From Buxus sempervirens (taxonomy: Eukaryota > Streptophyta > Magnoliopsida > Buxales > Buxaceae): a DNA stretch of 64,000 bases. A program made the position numbers and the translations under genes. A model generated the notes under the pieces. That model saw nothing but the letters and a program-made list of their open reading frames with translations. It ran no database searches and was not told where the DNA came from. The stretch covers positions 12,028,001 to 12,092,000 of the forward strand of contig OX387193.1 in the NCBI GenBank assembly GCA_947561395.2, read 5' to 3'. Shown piece by piece: positions 1 to 11,989 of the stretch. Each line of letters starts with the position of its first letter. Position 1 is the first letter of the stretch.

Positions 1-1198
1 GTATGCGACGATGAATAGCTTGGTATATTTGATGAAAAATTGCTATATAACTGATGAATAATTGGTATATGAACGTAAGATGCTTTTGTCATTTAATATG
101 TAACTCGATTCGATTAAAGAACCCTCTAAAAAAGAGGCAAACAATGGCAAGACTTGATTCCCCAAAAATATGCTAACAATAAACTCCTAAGAAAGATGCT
201 AACAATGGCGGGTTGAACTCACCAAAACCCGTCCAAAATGTCGTTCCCTTGGGTGTCAAATGAAAGGAGCTCGTTTTCAGATTTAAAATATTTAAAAAAC
301 GGTGCGTCCAAGCATTTTGCATTATTTTTGTATTTTTAATACAAAAAACTTTTGAAACGGGTGTTAGAGACGTAGAGTTAGACGTTTGCGTCTTTTTTTC
401 GTGGGGCCCATCTAATAGGACACGCGTTAAGGTTCGTATGAATGTAACACAATGGGCACAGAGAAACCGTAATAGAAGAATCGGGCTCGCGCTTTCGTGT
501 CGTTTCCGCAATTCTGTGTGTCCCTCGATTTTCTTTGTGCGAGGTCAAGTAAACGGGCTTGTGATTGGCCCGTTACCTTAAAAAAATAATTATTGAAAAA
601 TAAAATATTAAGTTCCCTTTTTTCAAAAGAAAAAAAAATTCAAATATTCATGCGTTGTGCTACAGCAGTTCTAGATGATTTCCGCTAATTAGGCCCATTG
701 ACTTCGATTTTCTTGCAATTTAATTATTAAACATGAACGTCATTAGAACAAGCGAAACTTGAGCCTTGTAACCGAGAAGTGAAAACAAGACAAAGACGAG
801 CGTGAGCGTGAGCATGAGCAAAACTCAAAGTGTGTAATGAGATTAGATCACAGCTACCACATAACGTTGTATACTAATTACATCACAGCACATAATTAAC
901 CTTGCATAAACGTGGTGAGAGAAACGTGGAGAAGGACAGGTATTTGTTTTTTTTGGGGAAGGGGGAGAGCGAACAAAGGAAAAATGATTTTGAACCTAAT
1001 TACGGAACAGCATGAAGAATGACAACTATGGTTTTCAGACATTAATTAAAAGACACCCAAAAAAGGGAAAAAAACTAATTAAAAGAATAGCTAAAAGGAA
1101 ATGGACAGACACATCTACAGATATACCCCTTATTCCATCTAACAGTTCTCCTCACGTACTCGTTGCGAACAACATGTGCATGAGAAGCCCGGCTTAAT
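1..1198. other. No recognised gene; 3' flank of the membrane protein gene
   Basis: AT-rich DNA with no open frame that resembles a known protein. A small palindrome lies at 325-347 (10-bp arms TTTTTGTATT / AATACAAAAA around TTT). The short plus-strand frame at 1012-1197 is lysine-rich with no codon-level support, so I do not call it. This is probably the downstream flank of the minus-strand gene that ends at 1199. Confidence 0.4.
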
Positions 1199-1711
1199 TT
1201 ATCGCATGAACCAATGACGCAAGCGATTGAAGCTGACTTGGTACAGAAGACAGAACCAATCGAGCGAAAGGGTTGAGCAATTGAACCTTATTATTTTCTC
1301 TGGGTAGATATGGTGGGCAACTGTAAGAATAACAGAAAGAGTGCAGATGAGCCAAGCCAGAAATCTAATGCTCGGTGGAACCGAAAATGCCACTGACATG
1401 AAGAATGCAAGCATGGCAGCTAAAATCCCAGTGAGCTCGAACACGTTCGATGCTATAGAAGAATTGGAATTGAGCAAAATGCTAATCAAGGAGAGAAATA
1501 AAGCTACTAAGAGTGCAACCGGAATGAGATAGAAAGGGAAAGGTAGATGAGATTTGGATTGGCAAATGTATACCACAATAGCTATGGCGCTCGTACAACA
1601 AAGGCCGATGACCTTCTTCGCCCAGGACTTCTCATCATCTTGCTGGTTCTTTTCCAAATCGTTGTTGGTGTTGTCGCTTTCCAAATCGTTGTTGGTGTTG
1701 TTGCTAGCCAT
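1199..1711 (-). CDS. Small four-helix membrane protein, function unknown
   Basis: A 170-residue protein is read from the ATG at 1711 (MASNNTNNDLESDN...) to a stop at 1199. The first 35 or so residues are hydrophilic, rich in Asn and Asp, and contain an internal near-repeat (NTNNDLE twice). Four hydrophobic segments follow: around VIGLCCTSAIAIVVYIC, FYLIPVALLVALFLSLISIL, FELTGILAAMLAFFMSVAF and FLAWLICTLSVILTV. Charged or Pro residues separate them, as in a small integral membrane protein. An upstream in-frame ATG at 1786 would lie between two TATA-like boxes (1770-1779, 1792-1801), so 1711 is the better start, with a leader of about 50 nt. The single uninterrupted frame and the matching promoter argue for a real single-exon gene. 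I do not recognise the family. It resembles the short anonymous four-TM proteins common in plant genomes. Confidence 0.6.
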   Translation of the reverse strand: MASNNTNNDLESDNTNNDLEKNQQDDEKSWAKKVIGLCCTSAIAIVVYICQSKSHLPFPFYLIPVALLVALFLSLISILLNSNSSIASNVFELTGILAAMLAFFMSVAFSVPPSIRFLAWLICTLSVILTVAHHIYPEKIIRFNCSTLSLDWFCLLYQVSFNRLRHWFMR

Positions 1712-1769
1712 GTATGGAGCTCCCTTAGGGTGCTGGAACTCTATGCTATTTGGAGGGAAGGGTGGAATC

Positions 1770-1801
1770 CCTTTATATAACAACACCGATCCCTTTATAT
1801 A
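1770..1801 (-). promoter_or_regulatory. Two TATA-like boxes of the membrane protein gene
   Basis: Read on the minus strand, TATATAAAGG occurs at 1801-1792 and again at 1779-1770. The first lies about 80 bp upstream of the ATG at 1711, a normal plant spacing. Further copies of TTTATATAAAGGG in both orientations lie in the adjoining repeat cluster, so the promoter seems to have been locally duplicated. Confidence 0.5.
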
Positions 1802-2035
1802 GTGGCATCGGGGGTTTTATATAAAGGGATTCCACCCTTCCCCTCGCGCTTTATAGTGGCATCGGGGGTTTTATATGAAGGGAAAATCCCTTTATATAAA
1901 GCGCGAGGACTCATCCTTCTATCCTCCGATGCCACTATAAAGCGCGAGGACTCATCCTTCTAACGCTATCATCCTTCTAAGGCGCGAGGACTCATCCTTC
2001 TAACGCTATCATCCTTCTAAGGCGCGAGGGTCCGG
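1780..2035. repeat. Rearranged promoter repeats with a 24-bp perfect inverted repeat
   Basis: The 24-bp arm at 1842-1865 is the exact reverse complement of 1926-1949, with a 60-bp loop. The loop holds a second inverted pair (TTTATATAAAGGGATT-like and its complement). Next to it, a unit of about 40 bp starting GGCGCGAGGACTCATCC recurs in tandem up to about 2030. The cluster abuts the TATA boxes of the membrane protein gene. Confidence 0.75.
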
Positions 2036-2138
2036 ACTCTGGACCCCATTGGAGGGAAGGGGGCTGGCGCGGGACTGAACCTTATGTGTGGGAAAAAAAT
2101 GTGGGAAGAAAAAGCCCAATAAAAAAGCCCCCCTTCCG

Positions 2139-2345
2139 CATCCTTCCGCCCTCTGTTGGTCTGGAGTCAGTCAACGGTTGTAACATGAACCCTCTCTATG
2201 AAAAAGCCCCATCCTTCCGCCCTCTGTTCGTTTGGTCTGGAGTCAGTCAACGGTTCTACCATGAACCCTCTCTATGAAAAAGCCCCATCCTTCCGCATCC
2301 TTCCGCCCTCTGTTCGTTTGGTCTGGAGTCAGTCAACGGTTCGGT
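2139..2345. repeat. Tandem repeat, about 3 partial copies
   Basis: The string CCATCCTTCCGC, then CCCTCTGTT, then TCTGGAGTCAGTCAACGGTT recurs at about 2145-2182, 2211-2255 and 2287-2345. The last copy carries a small internal duplication (CATCCTTCCGC twice). There is no coding sense. From 2346 to 2949 I see no gene; this stretch holds the 27-bp dispersed repeat at 2617-2643. Confidence 0.7.
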
Positions 2346-2616
2346 TCTAACATGAAGCTTGCGGATGGATGACACCTTTAAATAGTGGGGCCCACACCCC
2401 AAAATGCATCACTGAACGACCGGACCGGATTTGGGCTATGGAAGAAATGCTCACGTATAAACGGACTGACAGAAGGAAGAGAAAGGACAGAGTTTTCTCT
2501 TTTCTTCGTGTTACTTAGTAAACGGGCTCAACGACCGAATCGGACTGGGATACCTGTCAAATCGTCCGGAGAAAGCGTGTGGGTCCGGACTCTGGACCCA
2601 TTGGAGGGAAAGGGGC

Positions 2617-2643
2617 TCTGCGGTGGGACTTACGTAAAGGATC
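2617..2643. repeat. 27-bp dispersed repeat, copy 1
   Basis: The 27 bases starting TCTGCGGTGGGACTTACG are identical at 2617-2643 and 18283-18309, in direct orientation and about 15.7 kb apart. Looser similarity continues downstream. The two copies bracket the gene-fragment region. Confidence 0.7.
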
Positions 2644-2949
2644 TAGACCAAGAGATTCATTCAGTTGTGGTTATAAATCACGTTCATTGTCCATTCTTTC
2701 ATCTCCTAGTTTATTATATGGATTGATGGTCTTGCATTTGACAAGTCAATCTTTGTTTTTAAGTTAGATGCTCAAAATCTGACAGGCATCTCTGACTTGA
2801 AACATTGGTAGAGAATGATTTAGAATTCTAAAATAATTCACGACAGAAATTTATTTGGTTTGTTCCAAAAAAATATTGAATTTTTTTCTTTGATACTTCA
2901 GTTTTGGTGGCTTGAAATTATTAATTTTAAATCCCTTTTTTTTTTCAAG

Positions 2950-4099
<1,150 letters not shown>

Positions 4100-5569
4100 A
4101 TTCATTTATAATTTGTTCCTTAAGCTGGATTGGGACAACTGTTTTTATCAGCTCTAGAATGACTCGATACAAAATGCGAACAGGATGTTACAAATCTTTA
4201 AGCCGATTATTGTCATAATTATGATGACTGACCCAAACAAATATCGCATTTTGTTGCGCTGAAGCGTTCAAAGTTAAAAAGGCTTTTTGTTGATGGTGTT
4301 TTCATCCAGGCCTACTTGATCAAACAAGAAACTGAAAAATTCTACAAAAACATTAGAAAATAATTTCCATTTTTAAAAGCTAAATTTTTCAGCAATTGTT
4401 TTTGGATTGTTTGAAAAAAAAAAATTTTAAAACTATACTTACTAAACACAGCTTTAAAATCTGATTTTCAGAGGATTGGTAAGGAGACCCCATCTGTCTC
4501 CTCTAATATCTCTATTTCTTTTATTTTAAATATTTCTCTATTCTCTAAATCTGATTTTTTTCCTCTATTCTCTCAAATTCTTTTATTTTATTAGGAGCCA
4601 TCGGCCGCGTAAAGGGAAGAGATACTCTAAACAATTCTTCTCTTCAATGAACAACCCTAGGTGAGAAACTCAACCCCATATTTCTTCTCTAATCTCTATC
4701 TCTTTTATTTTTTTTCCTCTGTGCTCTAAATCCCCATATTTCGGAGAGCTTGAGCTGAGCAAAGCATGGCTTTGAGAAGTGCGATTTTCAAAGGATTGAT
4801 CAGGAGACAATCGGTGTGGGTTCAACACAATAATATGCAGATAGGAAGGTTGAAATAGACGTGGATGGCATTTTGTTTGTCTAATTGATGATTTTGTTAT
4901 GGATTGGCAGATCTTGATTCTTCTTGCCAAATTCCAGAAGGTTCGAATCGAAATAAAAATTAACCCATGTTTTGTTTGTTTTTTATTTTTTTCTTTTTTC
5001 GTTTAGGTTTTAATCAGTTGTGTCATTTGTTTTAGACCTCATTGTTATTCTGTTTTCATTTTGAGTTTGGTTGTATAACGGTTCTTTGATTAGTTTTTCC
5101 TTTTTTTCTGTTAATCTGTTATTGTATTTACTGCGAAAATTTTGTTATTAGTCATGTATTCATGTTGTGCTGAATTTGTTTATTGATGAATTACATATGT
5201 AATTTGATTTAGGAGTTCAAATTTTGTTTCTTTGCTAATGAATTTCTAGGTTAAATCATTTAGATTTTATGACTCTACTGTTGTGCCCCTGGTAGTTCAC
5301 TGTGTAAGAGTCCAGCTTTTCACGATGGGTTGCTTGATCCATCTGTTCTTGGCGCTTCAAATTGGTAACGAGCCTTGGCATGAGCCTTGGGCAAATATTT
5401 CTCTATTCTCTCAAAACATGTAAGCATTTCAACATTTTCCGCACCGTGTTACTTTACAGCTGATTTATTGATTGGATGAATTGATCTAGGATTTGCTTGA
5501 TTTAAGTTTAGCGATTGGTTTGGTAGACTTCTTCAAATGCTTGATCTCCAGCCTTGATGGTTTTTTTAG
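4100..5569. other. Intergenic; one possible captured presequence exon at 4766-4858
   Basis: The stretch is mostly T-rich and CT-rich, with a local duplication: a segment around GATTTTCAGAGGATTGGT at about 4468-4490 recurs imperfectly at about 4782-4806. The small plus-strand frame 4766-4858 begins MALRSAIFKGLIRRQS and has no acidic residues near its start. That is typical of a mitochondrial targeting presequence, but 30 codons are too few to name it. From about 5440 the DNA is enolase intron sequence, also present at 12775-12895. Confidence 0.35.
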
Positions 5570-6597
5570 GTGGATGTTAAACTATCAAATTGTTGCTTAG
5601 CTAGAGCTGCTCTTCAAAGCGGTGGATCCACAGGTAACCAAAAGATCTCTAATTCCATCATCAAAATTTCAGGTTTTTTATAAATGATCCAGAATATTTT
5701 GGTGTTAAAGTGTTTCCAAATTGAAAGATTTGTGGCGATGAGTAGAGTAGTTATGTTAAAGTTTTTGGAGTTGCATATAATGTGATAAAAGTTAAAAACC
5801 GCATATATAAGTAAAGTTCTTGCTGACGGTGTAATTGTTTAGCTTACACTCTATCTTTACTTCGTGGATTGCTCATAGCTCATAGACAGCATTAGTTTTC
5901 AGGAACTTATGAAGCACTTGAACTGCGAGATGGAGGGTCTGACTACCTTGGAAAAGGTGTATTGAAGGTCTGTTCTTTTATTTTTTTTTCTTCAACTCGA
6001 GATTGTGATGGTACACAAATCCTTATCGGCCATGTTTGTTTATAAAAAGATAATTAACATTGTTAGTATTCCGATCAAATGTTTCATCTAGATTTAAGCT
6101 GATGCTTTTAATTTTTATACATGCATGTGCTGGCTGTTGAGAATGTCAGTACAATTATTGGACCTGCATTGATCAGAAACATTTGTTGGTGGATCATTTT
6201 TCTTTTTTAATTTCTCCCATCAATATTATTATAATCAGACATTGAGAAGCCAGCCCTCATGATCAAGTTTTAAGGGGCATACTGACTTGAGAAATTATTC
6301 TCAATTTTATGGTGTTCACTTCTAACTTGGCACTTGGATCTCTCCAATCATAATTGGCTTGGATAACTTCCAACTTGACCAGTGAAGTGTTTTAACTTTT
6401 GTGGTATTTGATTGAAAGTTAAGAAGTATATGATTATGTGAAAATTTTCATTTTACAATTAATTTGTGTCTTTTGATCCACTTAATGGCAAAGTCTCTTT
6501 CATTAAGCAGGATCCAACTGAACAGACCAGTATTGACAACTTCATGGTACAAAAGCTTGATGGAATCGTAAATGAGTGGGGTCGATGCAAACAGAAG
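5570..6597 (+). pseudogene. Cytosolic enolase fragment, copy 1 (exons 2-5)
   Basis: Enolase converts 2-phosphoglycerate to phosphoenolpyruvate in glycolysis. Exons seen: 5570-5633 (VDVKLSN..LARAAL.SGGST), 5903-5967 ([20 protein letters not shown]), about 6133-6175 (AVENVSTIIGPALI) and 6511-6597 ([20 protein letters not shown]... to CKQK). The GSDYLGKGV and NEWG-CKQK signatures fit the cytosolic plant enzyme better than the plastid one. Exon 1 is missing here, as is everything after CKQK, which includes the catalytic barrel. The acceptor before the third fragment reads CTG instead of CAG. The next splice acceptor downstream belongs to a different gene (6769), so a transcript would be chimeric. 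A second enolase fragment at 12546-12958 shares exon 2 and the preceding intron. Confidence 0.9.
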
Positions 6598-6768
6598 GTA
6601 AATGACTATACTACTCTTCCTTCCCCCATCTCCAATTCGATCGCCTTCCTTCTTTAATCTTCTCACATTTCCATATCCCTTTCAACTTTGTTTTTCAGAG
6701 TTTTTGTTTTTATTGTTTTTGTTTGTGCTGCCTTTGTTGGTTCTGCTGTTCTTTCCTTTGTTTTGCAG

Positions 6769-6905
6769 GTTGTTGTTGTGCAAACAATCGGGCATATCGC
6801 TACACGATGAGTATGTCAAAGGTGGCGGTTTCTTTCACTCACATCATCAAGAGTGGTGAGCCTGCCTTAAGTGTTTTGGTCTTGAGGTTTCTCTTGCCTT
6901 CAGCG
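6769..6905 (+). pseudogene. Plastid glucose-6-phosphate/phosphate translocator fragment
   Basis: After a good acceptor (TTTTGCAG), the exon reads VVVVQTIGHIAT, then in another frame MSMSKVAVSFTHIIKSGEPA and SVLVLRFLLPSAF. This is the conserved transmembrane core of plastid phosphate translocators (GPT type; PPT is the next alternative). The two halves are in different frames, so a small indel lies near 6808. The rest of the 8-10 helix carrier is absent. The fragment follows enolase exon 5 by one 171-bp intron, as expected of fragments joined by transposon capture. A weak EF-hand-like string (IDKDRDGKL) follows at about 6917-6945 and is not called. Confidence 0.85.
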
Positions 6906-7904
6906 TTTTTGGTTTTATCGACAAAGACAGAGATGGTAAACTTCTCCTTAAAGTGACGGTTCCAGAATGGCAAAGAAGGGGCTGCTAGAGTGACTGAACA
7001 GTTGTTTCCAGGAGCCTCCACCCAAACCTGTTTCCGAAACAACCAAACTAGAACCAGAAATTCCAGCACAAGTGAATAGTGGAGCTCATCCTAGCTGAGG
7101 TTGAAGACTCTCTCCCTTTGAATGAAAATTTTGATTTTGATTTTGATTTTTGTTTGAATGTTTTTTTTATCCCTTTTTTTAAGGAGTCCTTTACTTAGTT
7201 GTTGATGAAGATCAAAGATATGTGTGAATTGAGGAGATTGGGATCTCAGGGAATAGCATATGGTGCAGAAATTCGTTCTATCTATGGAAGGTATTTAATT
7301 CTTTATCCAATCTTTATGGTTCTTATATTTTAGAAATTTAAATTAAAGACCAGAAGAGGTTTATTTAAAATATATTTAAGTTGTATTGCTTATGTGATGT
7401 AATAAAAAAAAAAAGGTTGGGAAAGAAGTGAAAACAATGATAGAAAATAGGTAGGGGAAAGAAATAAAATATAGGTCACTACAATAAAAACATTGAGAGG
7501 GAAAAAAAAAGACATAAAGACGAAGTAGCATTGATAAAATGATGTGAGTCCATACTATTTTAATTTGGTTATGTAATTTACACAAGTTAGTCTATCATTA
7601 ATGACCAACTTAATCTATGGTGAATTTGTGTATATCAATTTAAAATACACATTTTATTTTCCGTTGGAAATACTTCAGTTATACATTACTTTTAACAACA
7701 TTTCCTATTATTTCCTTTTGTATATTTATATCAACATTGTTATCTCAATTAGATTGGTTCTTTATCATCAAAAAATAAAGAAATTAGATGTCACATAAAA
7801 TTAGGAAAAATAGAATAATGAGAAAAAAGGGTGTGAAGCTATAAGAGAAAATACATAGGAAAGAAATAAAAGATTAATAAAGGGGGGAATTGGTTTTTAG
7901 TGGT
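6906..7904. other. No gene recognised
   Basis: An exon-like frame at about 7206-7290 ends in an AG|GTAT donor but matches nothing I know. The rest is AT-rich, including purine-rich stretches around 7400-7520. Confidence 0.3.
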
Positions 7905-8225
7905 ACTTTTTAAAAATAGCTTTGATTCAATCATTAAATTTTTGATAATTAGGAATTAGTAATACTTTTTAAAAATATCTGAGTCTAAGAATCATTTTAA
8001 TGTTTACATAGGACCTCTTCCAAAAATGCCCTCAAAACACTTCTTAACCAAATTAAAACATGATAATAAACAAATCATTTTACAAATATGTTGAGGGCAT
8101 TTTTTGAAGAAGTCCTTCGTCAACAGTAAAACAATAGTAATTCACAATTATTTCTAGAAAAGTATCACTAAATTTCAATTACTAACAATTTTGTGATTGA
8201 ATCAAGATTATTATTAAAAAGCATA
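7905..8225. mobile_element. Foldback MITE-like element
   Basis: The left arm (about 7905-8045, containing TTTGATTCAATCA and, further in, AAAAATGCCCTCAA) is mirrored by the right arm (about 8085-8225, containing TTGAGGGCATTTTTT and TGATTGAATCAAG). This gives two imperfect arms of about 140 bp around a short centre, and there is no coding capacity. I could not define a clean target duplication, so the superfamily is not assigned. Confidence 0.6.
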
Positions 8226-9349
8226 AAGAGACACAATCTGTTAATGATAATGTGAATTTTGTTTCCAGCTGAAGCATTATTTCCCATTGAACATGATCTT
8301 TTTCATTTTCACAATCTCATTCAAGTTTCTATGGTATCTTTATTCTTAGAAATAAAGGAACTATATCTCTATTCTCTTATTTGATCATAGTCTACAACAC
8401 TAAGCATTTTTCATGATTTCTTTGTGCTAAGAATCATGAAGATGGATTCTTCTTTCAAGTGACAATATATGTTGTTAGTTTTTCTATCTTTATTCAGTTA
8501 CTTTTAGAGGATCAGTTTTTTTAATTGAGTTACTTTTATGTACTATAGGCATATGGTAACAAGGCAAAACTGGGAGCATGAACTGAAGGTATGAAGGATG
8601 CTGAGAAGTGTATTGTGCTTCATCTAACACTTTCTGAAGTTTGCAGAGGAAATTAGTCCAGTTTTGCATGAAGTTATATGACAAAACTTTGGAGACTTAT
8701 TAGGAGTGACTGAATGATGTCTTACTAATCAGGAGCTGTTGGATGGTGTGAAATTGTAATATTGATTGAGTATGCATTACAGTTATTAGACTTTTACTAT
8801 TCTGGATATGGTGTTTGAATCATTAATATTGTAATATTTTCACAAATCTGAATTTTTTTTTATGTCATATTAAACTCAGAAAAAGTCACGCAAAGATTTT
8901 TAGGACTTCATTGGTAAGTTCATTTGACTTGAATGTCATATTTAAACCTGTAAAAATGACAAAATTATGACGGTTATAGAAGTGTCGTGTGCTTTTTCGA
9001 GCCCACCTTTAATTAATTCTTTTATTCCTTTGCTGAATATGTGATATGCGTTGCCTTTCATCATGTTACTTTAAGCATTTATATGTTTATAGTTGAAAGA
9101 TAATTTTTATATAGATCCAATTTCCTCTTAACCCAGGAACCTTTAATTAGTTCCTTCACAAAATTGTCTTGCCTTTTATCCAAGTATAAACGATAAATAC
9201 TTGAATGTTGATTATCTAAAAATCCCAATTTTTTTTTGGAAAATTAAAGAAAATTTATACAAATGTCTATGTTAATAATTGCTTTTCCTATAGTTCCTAA
9301 TATTTATAAAAAAATTTCTTAAACTATCTTATATATATTAAACGTATTT
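8226..9349. other. No gene recognised; inside or next to a Helitron
   Basis: AT-rich DNA with no supported frame. It runs into a Helitron 3' terminus at 9350-9378 and is presumably the body of that Helitron, whose 5' end I could not locate. Confidence 0.3.
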
Positions 9350-9378
9350 CCCGTCCAAAGCACGGGTTTCAATGCTAG
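9350..9378 (+). mobile_element. Helitron 3' terminus (element A)
   Basis: The hairpin CCCGTCCAAAGCACGGG (9350-9366) is followed by TTTCAATG and the terminal CTAG (9375-9378) before a T. This is the canonical CTRR|T end of a rolling-circle Helitron. The same subterminal string (TTAAACGTATTTCCCG) precedes the 3' end at 15203, so the two are one family. The enolase and translocator fragments upstream are probably cargo of this element. Confidence 0.8.
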
Positions 9379-9769
9379 TCTATTCTCTTAAGGGAAACGG
9401 CTTCGGGCTGACGTGGCGGCCTCGCCCGCCCGAGCCTTTCCCTCCTTACCTAACCTCTTCTCTCCATCCCCATTTTACTTCCTGGATGGTCGGTCAGGGT
9501 TTTCTAGAATGTTCGACTCGCCCAACCCACCGAAACTCCTCTTCTCCACTCGCACCTCATCGATGAATAACTACTCTAACTGCCATCCCCAAAATCGTCG
9601 ATTCAACGACGAGAAGTTACAGAGATACGCGAACCGGTCAGGTATCATGTTTCCTTATGATCCCATTCTACTAGCTTTTTAGGGTTTTGGATTCCGCCAT
9701 TTTGGTTTTTCAATCTTCTTCTCTTGATTCTTTGGACTGGATCTGAGTGGATCGTTCGGTGCCGCAACA

Positions 9770-9930
9770 ATGAATCAAGCAACTCAGTTGTCTGGAATCG
9801 ATCGAGAAGCGAGAGTGTTGAGATACAGAGAGAAGAGGAAGAACAGGAAGTTCGAGAAGACGATCTAGAGACGCGCCTGAGAATTAAATGAAGATTCGCG
9901 AATCGAACGGAGATTGAATCGGATGTTTAT
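9770..9930 (+). pseudogene. CONSTANS-like CCT-domain fragment
   Basis: From ATG 9770 the frame reads [10 protein letters not shown] then [20 protein letters not shown]. This is the start of the CCT DNA-binding and nuclear-localisation domain of CONSTANS-like/COL regulators. At 9866 it hits TAG. The rest of the domain resumes after an internal deletion of about nine codons (ETRLRIK, then a TGA in place of a Gly codon, then RFANRTEIESDVY). The B-box zinc fingers are absent. It is a dead fragment carried within Helitron C. Confidence 0.88.
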
Positions 9931-10152
9931 GTTTAGTTTATTCATCATGAATCGTTTTCACGATTTATGAATGTGTGTTCAATTTGCTTAGGTGTTACCG
10001 TGTTAGTTTAGTTGTCGTCTTCCCCCAAATTTTTTTTTCATGATATCCGACCATAACATAGTGCAATTTTTGAAATGTTGGGTCTGCTTTAATCTTTATC
10101 TTATATTTTTTTAGTAGTTTTATCATTAATGATTCTTCATTATCTGTTACAG

Positions 10153-10245
10153 GAGTTTATGCTGTCAACGACTCACCTGAAAGCCGCTGTCACCACAACC
10201 ATCAAAAACATCTTATGGGGTTTTCTTCTTCTCGAAAAATTAATG
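10153..10245 (+). other. Exon-like frame of unknown origin
   Basis: A 93-bp open frame (GVYAVNDSPESRCHHNHQKH...) is bordered by a plausible acceptor (TGTTACAG) and donor (G|GTATGC). It sits among other captured fragments in the Helitron. I do not recognise it. No other supported feature lies between 9931 and 11989. Confidence 0.25.
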
Positions 10246-11989
10246 GTATGCCCTTTACTTTCACTGACCAGTCGGTGTGCTATGATTTGCTTTATCTTTT
10301 TTCAGAAGGTTTGTTTTGTGAATTATGACTACTGGTGGCCACTTTCTGATGCTTTATCTCTTCTCTTTCTCTTTCTGCTTTGTCTTTCCCTTTCTCCTTT
10401 CTATGTGAGTCCATGTATTGCAAACATTAAGAAGATCGGAAGAGTCTCCAAAGCTTTTAGATTATTAATCCCATTCTGATCTTTAAATCAATTGATTCTT
10501 CTTTATTCTTTTTTTTTTTTGGCATTTTAATTTAATTATTAAGGTGTAATTACGAAGTCTTTGATTGTTAGTTTCGTTCTTATATTAAGACATCTGTGTC
10601 AGACAACCTGGGCATGATCTTTTCCTTTCTCACATTATCTTATGCGTTTCTGATACTATTTTTAAATGCTCAGTGCTTCTCACCTGCTCTTCCCTTCATT
10701 GGCCATATCTTTCGCGACCTTCAAGATTCTCCAAATCCTTATATATCTTATAAGTTTTCCTTTCTCTTCAAACTTACACCCATTAGATTTATAGTGTATT
10801 CTCCTCCATAATAAATGCATCTTTGCAGAAAAGCTTCTTTGTATTAGTATTTATTTATTTAATTAATAACTTTAATTGCTACAAGTTTTGCTTTATAGGT
10901 ATAACTAAAAGTCGACAATCTCACTCTCTCGATGGTGCCATGATATATTCATGCAGCTTTAGCACGGTTTTGTATTTGGCTTGATTTACATTCCGTGTAT
11001 TTGACTATTTTTGGTTATTTAATGTCTCATGAGGTACCTTATTCTTATCTCTTTTGATCTTTTTCTAGATTTCTAGAAAATTTGTAATTTCTTTTTGCTG
11101 GGTTCTTTTCTATTATCTTATTTGAGTATAATCCTTTCATGTAAATGACCCAGAAGTTGGATTTAATCATTAAGAATGAAACCTTAAAAGGCATGTAGTA
11201 TGCGGACGAATATGAATTGGTTGTATTGTATGTTATCCTACTACTTTAAGCTAGACTACATGGATGTGATAATTGCAACTATTGGAAGACATGCTTCAGA
11301 CATTAAGACTTCTTCTCTGGTCTTCTTTTCTCCTTTACTGGCATGCCACAGTGGCAGTCCCTTTACGTAATATTTCATGTTCACTTAGGGAAGCTACAAA
11401 ATTTTGAAGCCAGTATGTGCAAATTTTTGTTTTTTTTTTTTAATGTCTGAAGATTTCACAAATGGTAGTATTTTTTTTTCAGCTTATTAGCATAATTTAA
11501 TTTGATTTTTTATGAGTGCTTAATGCATTTTGTTTTCCCATCTACTCACTGGGATTCTTATTTTCTTCTCTTTCTCCCTCATAGTGACATTTTTGCTATT
11601 GGCAGTGTACACACAATGCTACGATTATTGCAAAATCTGGTGAAGAAAATAATGGAGTACAAAATGAGACTTACATGGTTCTGTATTTCAATGTACCTGG
11701 AGAAGCTGAATATTTTCCACGTTCTTTGTGAACTAAAGTTAGTATTATCTCTGTCACTCCTTCAAAAGTCAAAACCCTGATGAGGGGAAATGTCCTTCAA
11801 AGTTAGTATTTTGATTCATATTTTCTGCTTATCATGTTCATTTTGCAATTTTTTACATCTGATATATTTTAATACAGAATGAAATAACTTAAATTTTATT
11901 TTTTTCTCTGTCATATGATAGTTTTCCAATGTTGTTTTTAATTTCAATGTGGTAGGTGTGGCTTTGGCTTTTTGATGCATTGTCATCTA

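Larger units (their letters stand above)
9379..11989 (+). mobile_element. Helitron 5' segment (element C)
   Basis: TCTATTCTCTTAAGGGAAA at 9379, followed by a GC-rich tract (GGCTGACGTGGC ... CCCGAGCC), matches the 5' end of element B at 11990 (TCTATTATATTAAGGGAAA). It begins at the very next base after the CTAG of element A. This is explained if A inserted at the A/T formed by C's own left boundary. C contains the CCT-domain fragment and an exon-like frame at 10153-10245 bordered by CAG and GTATG. It is interrupted by element B at 11989/11990. I found no 3' end for C after 15204. Confidence 0.65.

Noticed and set aside
173-511. 112-codon minus-strand frame
   Set aside because: Composition is random-like; no similarity or promoter recognised.
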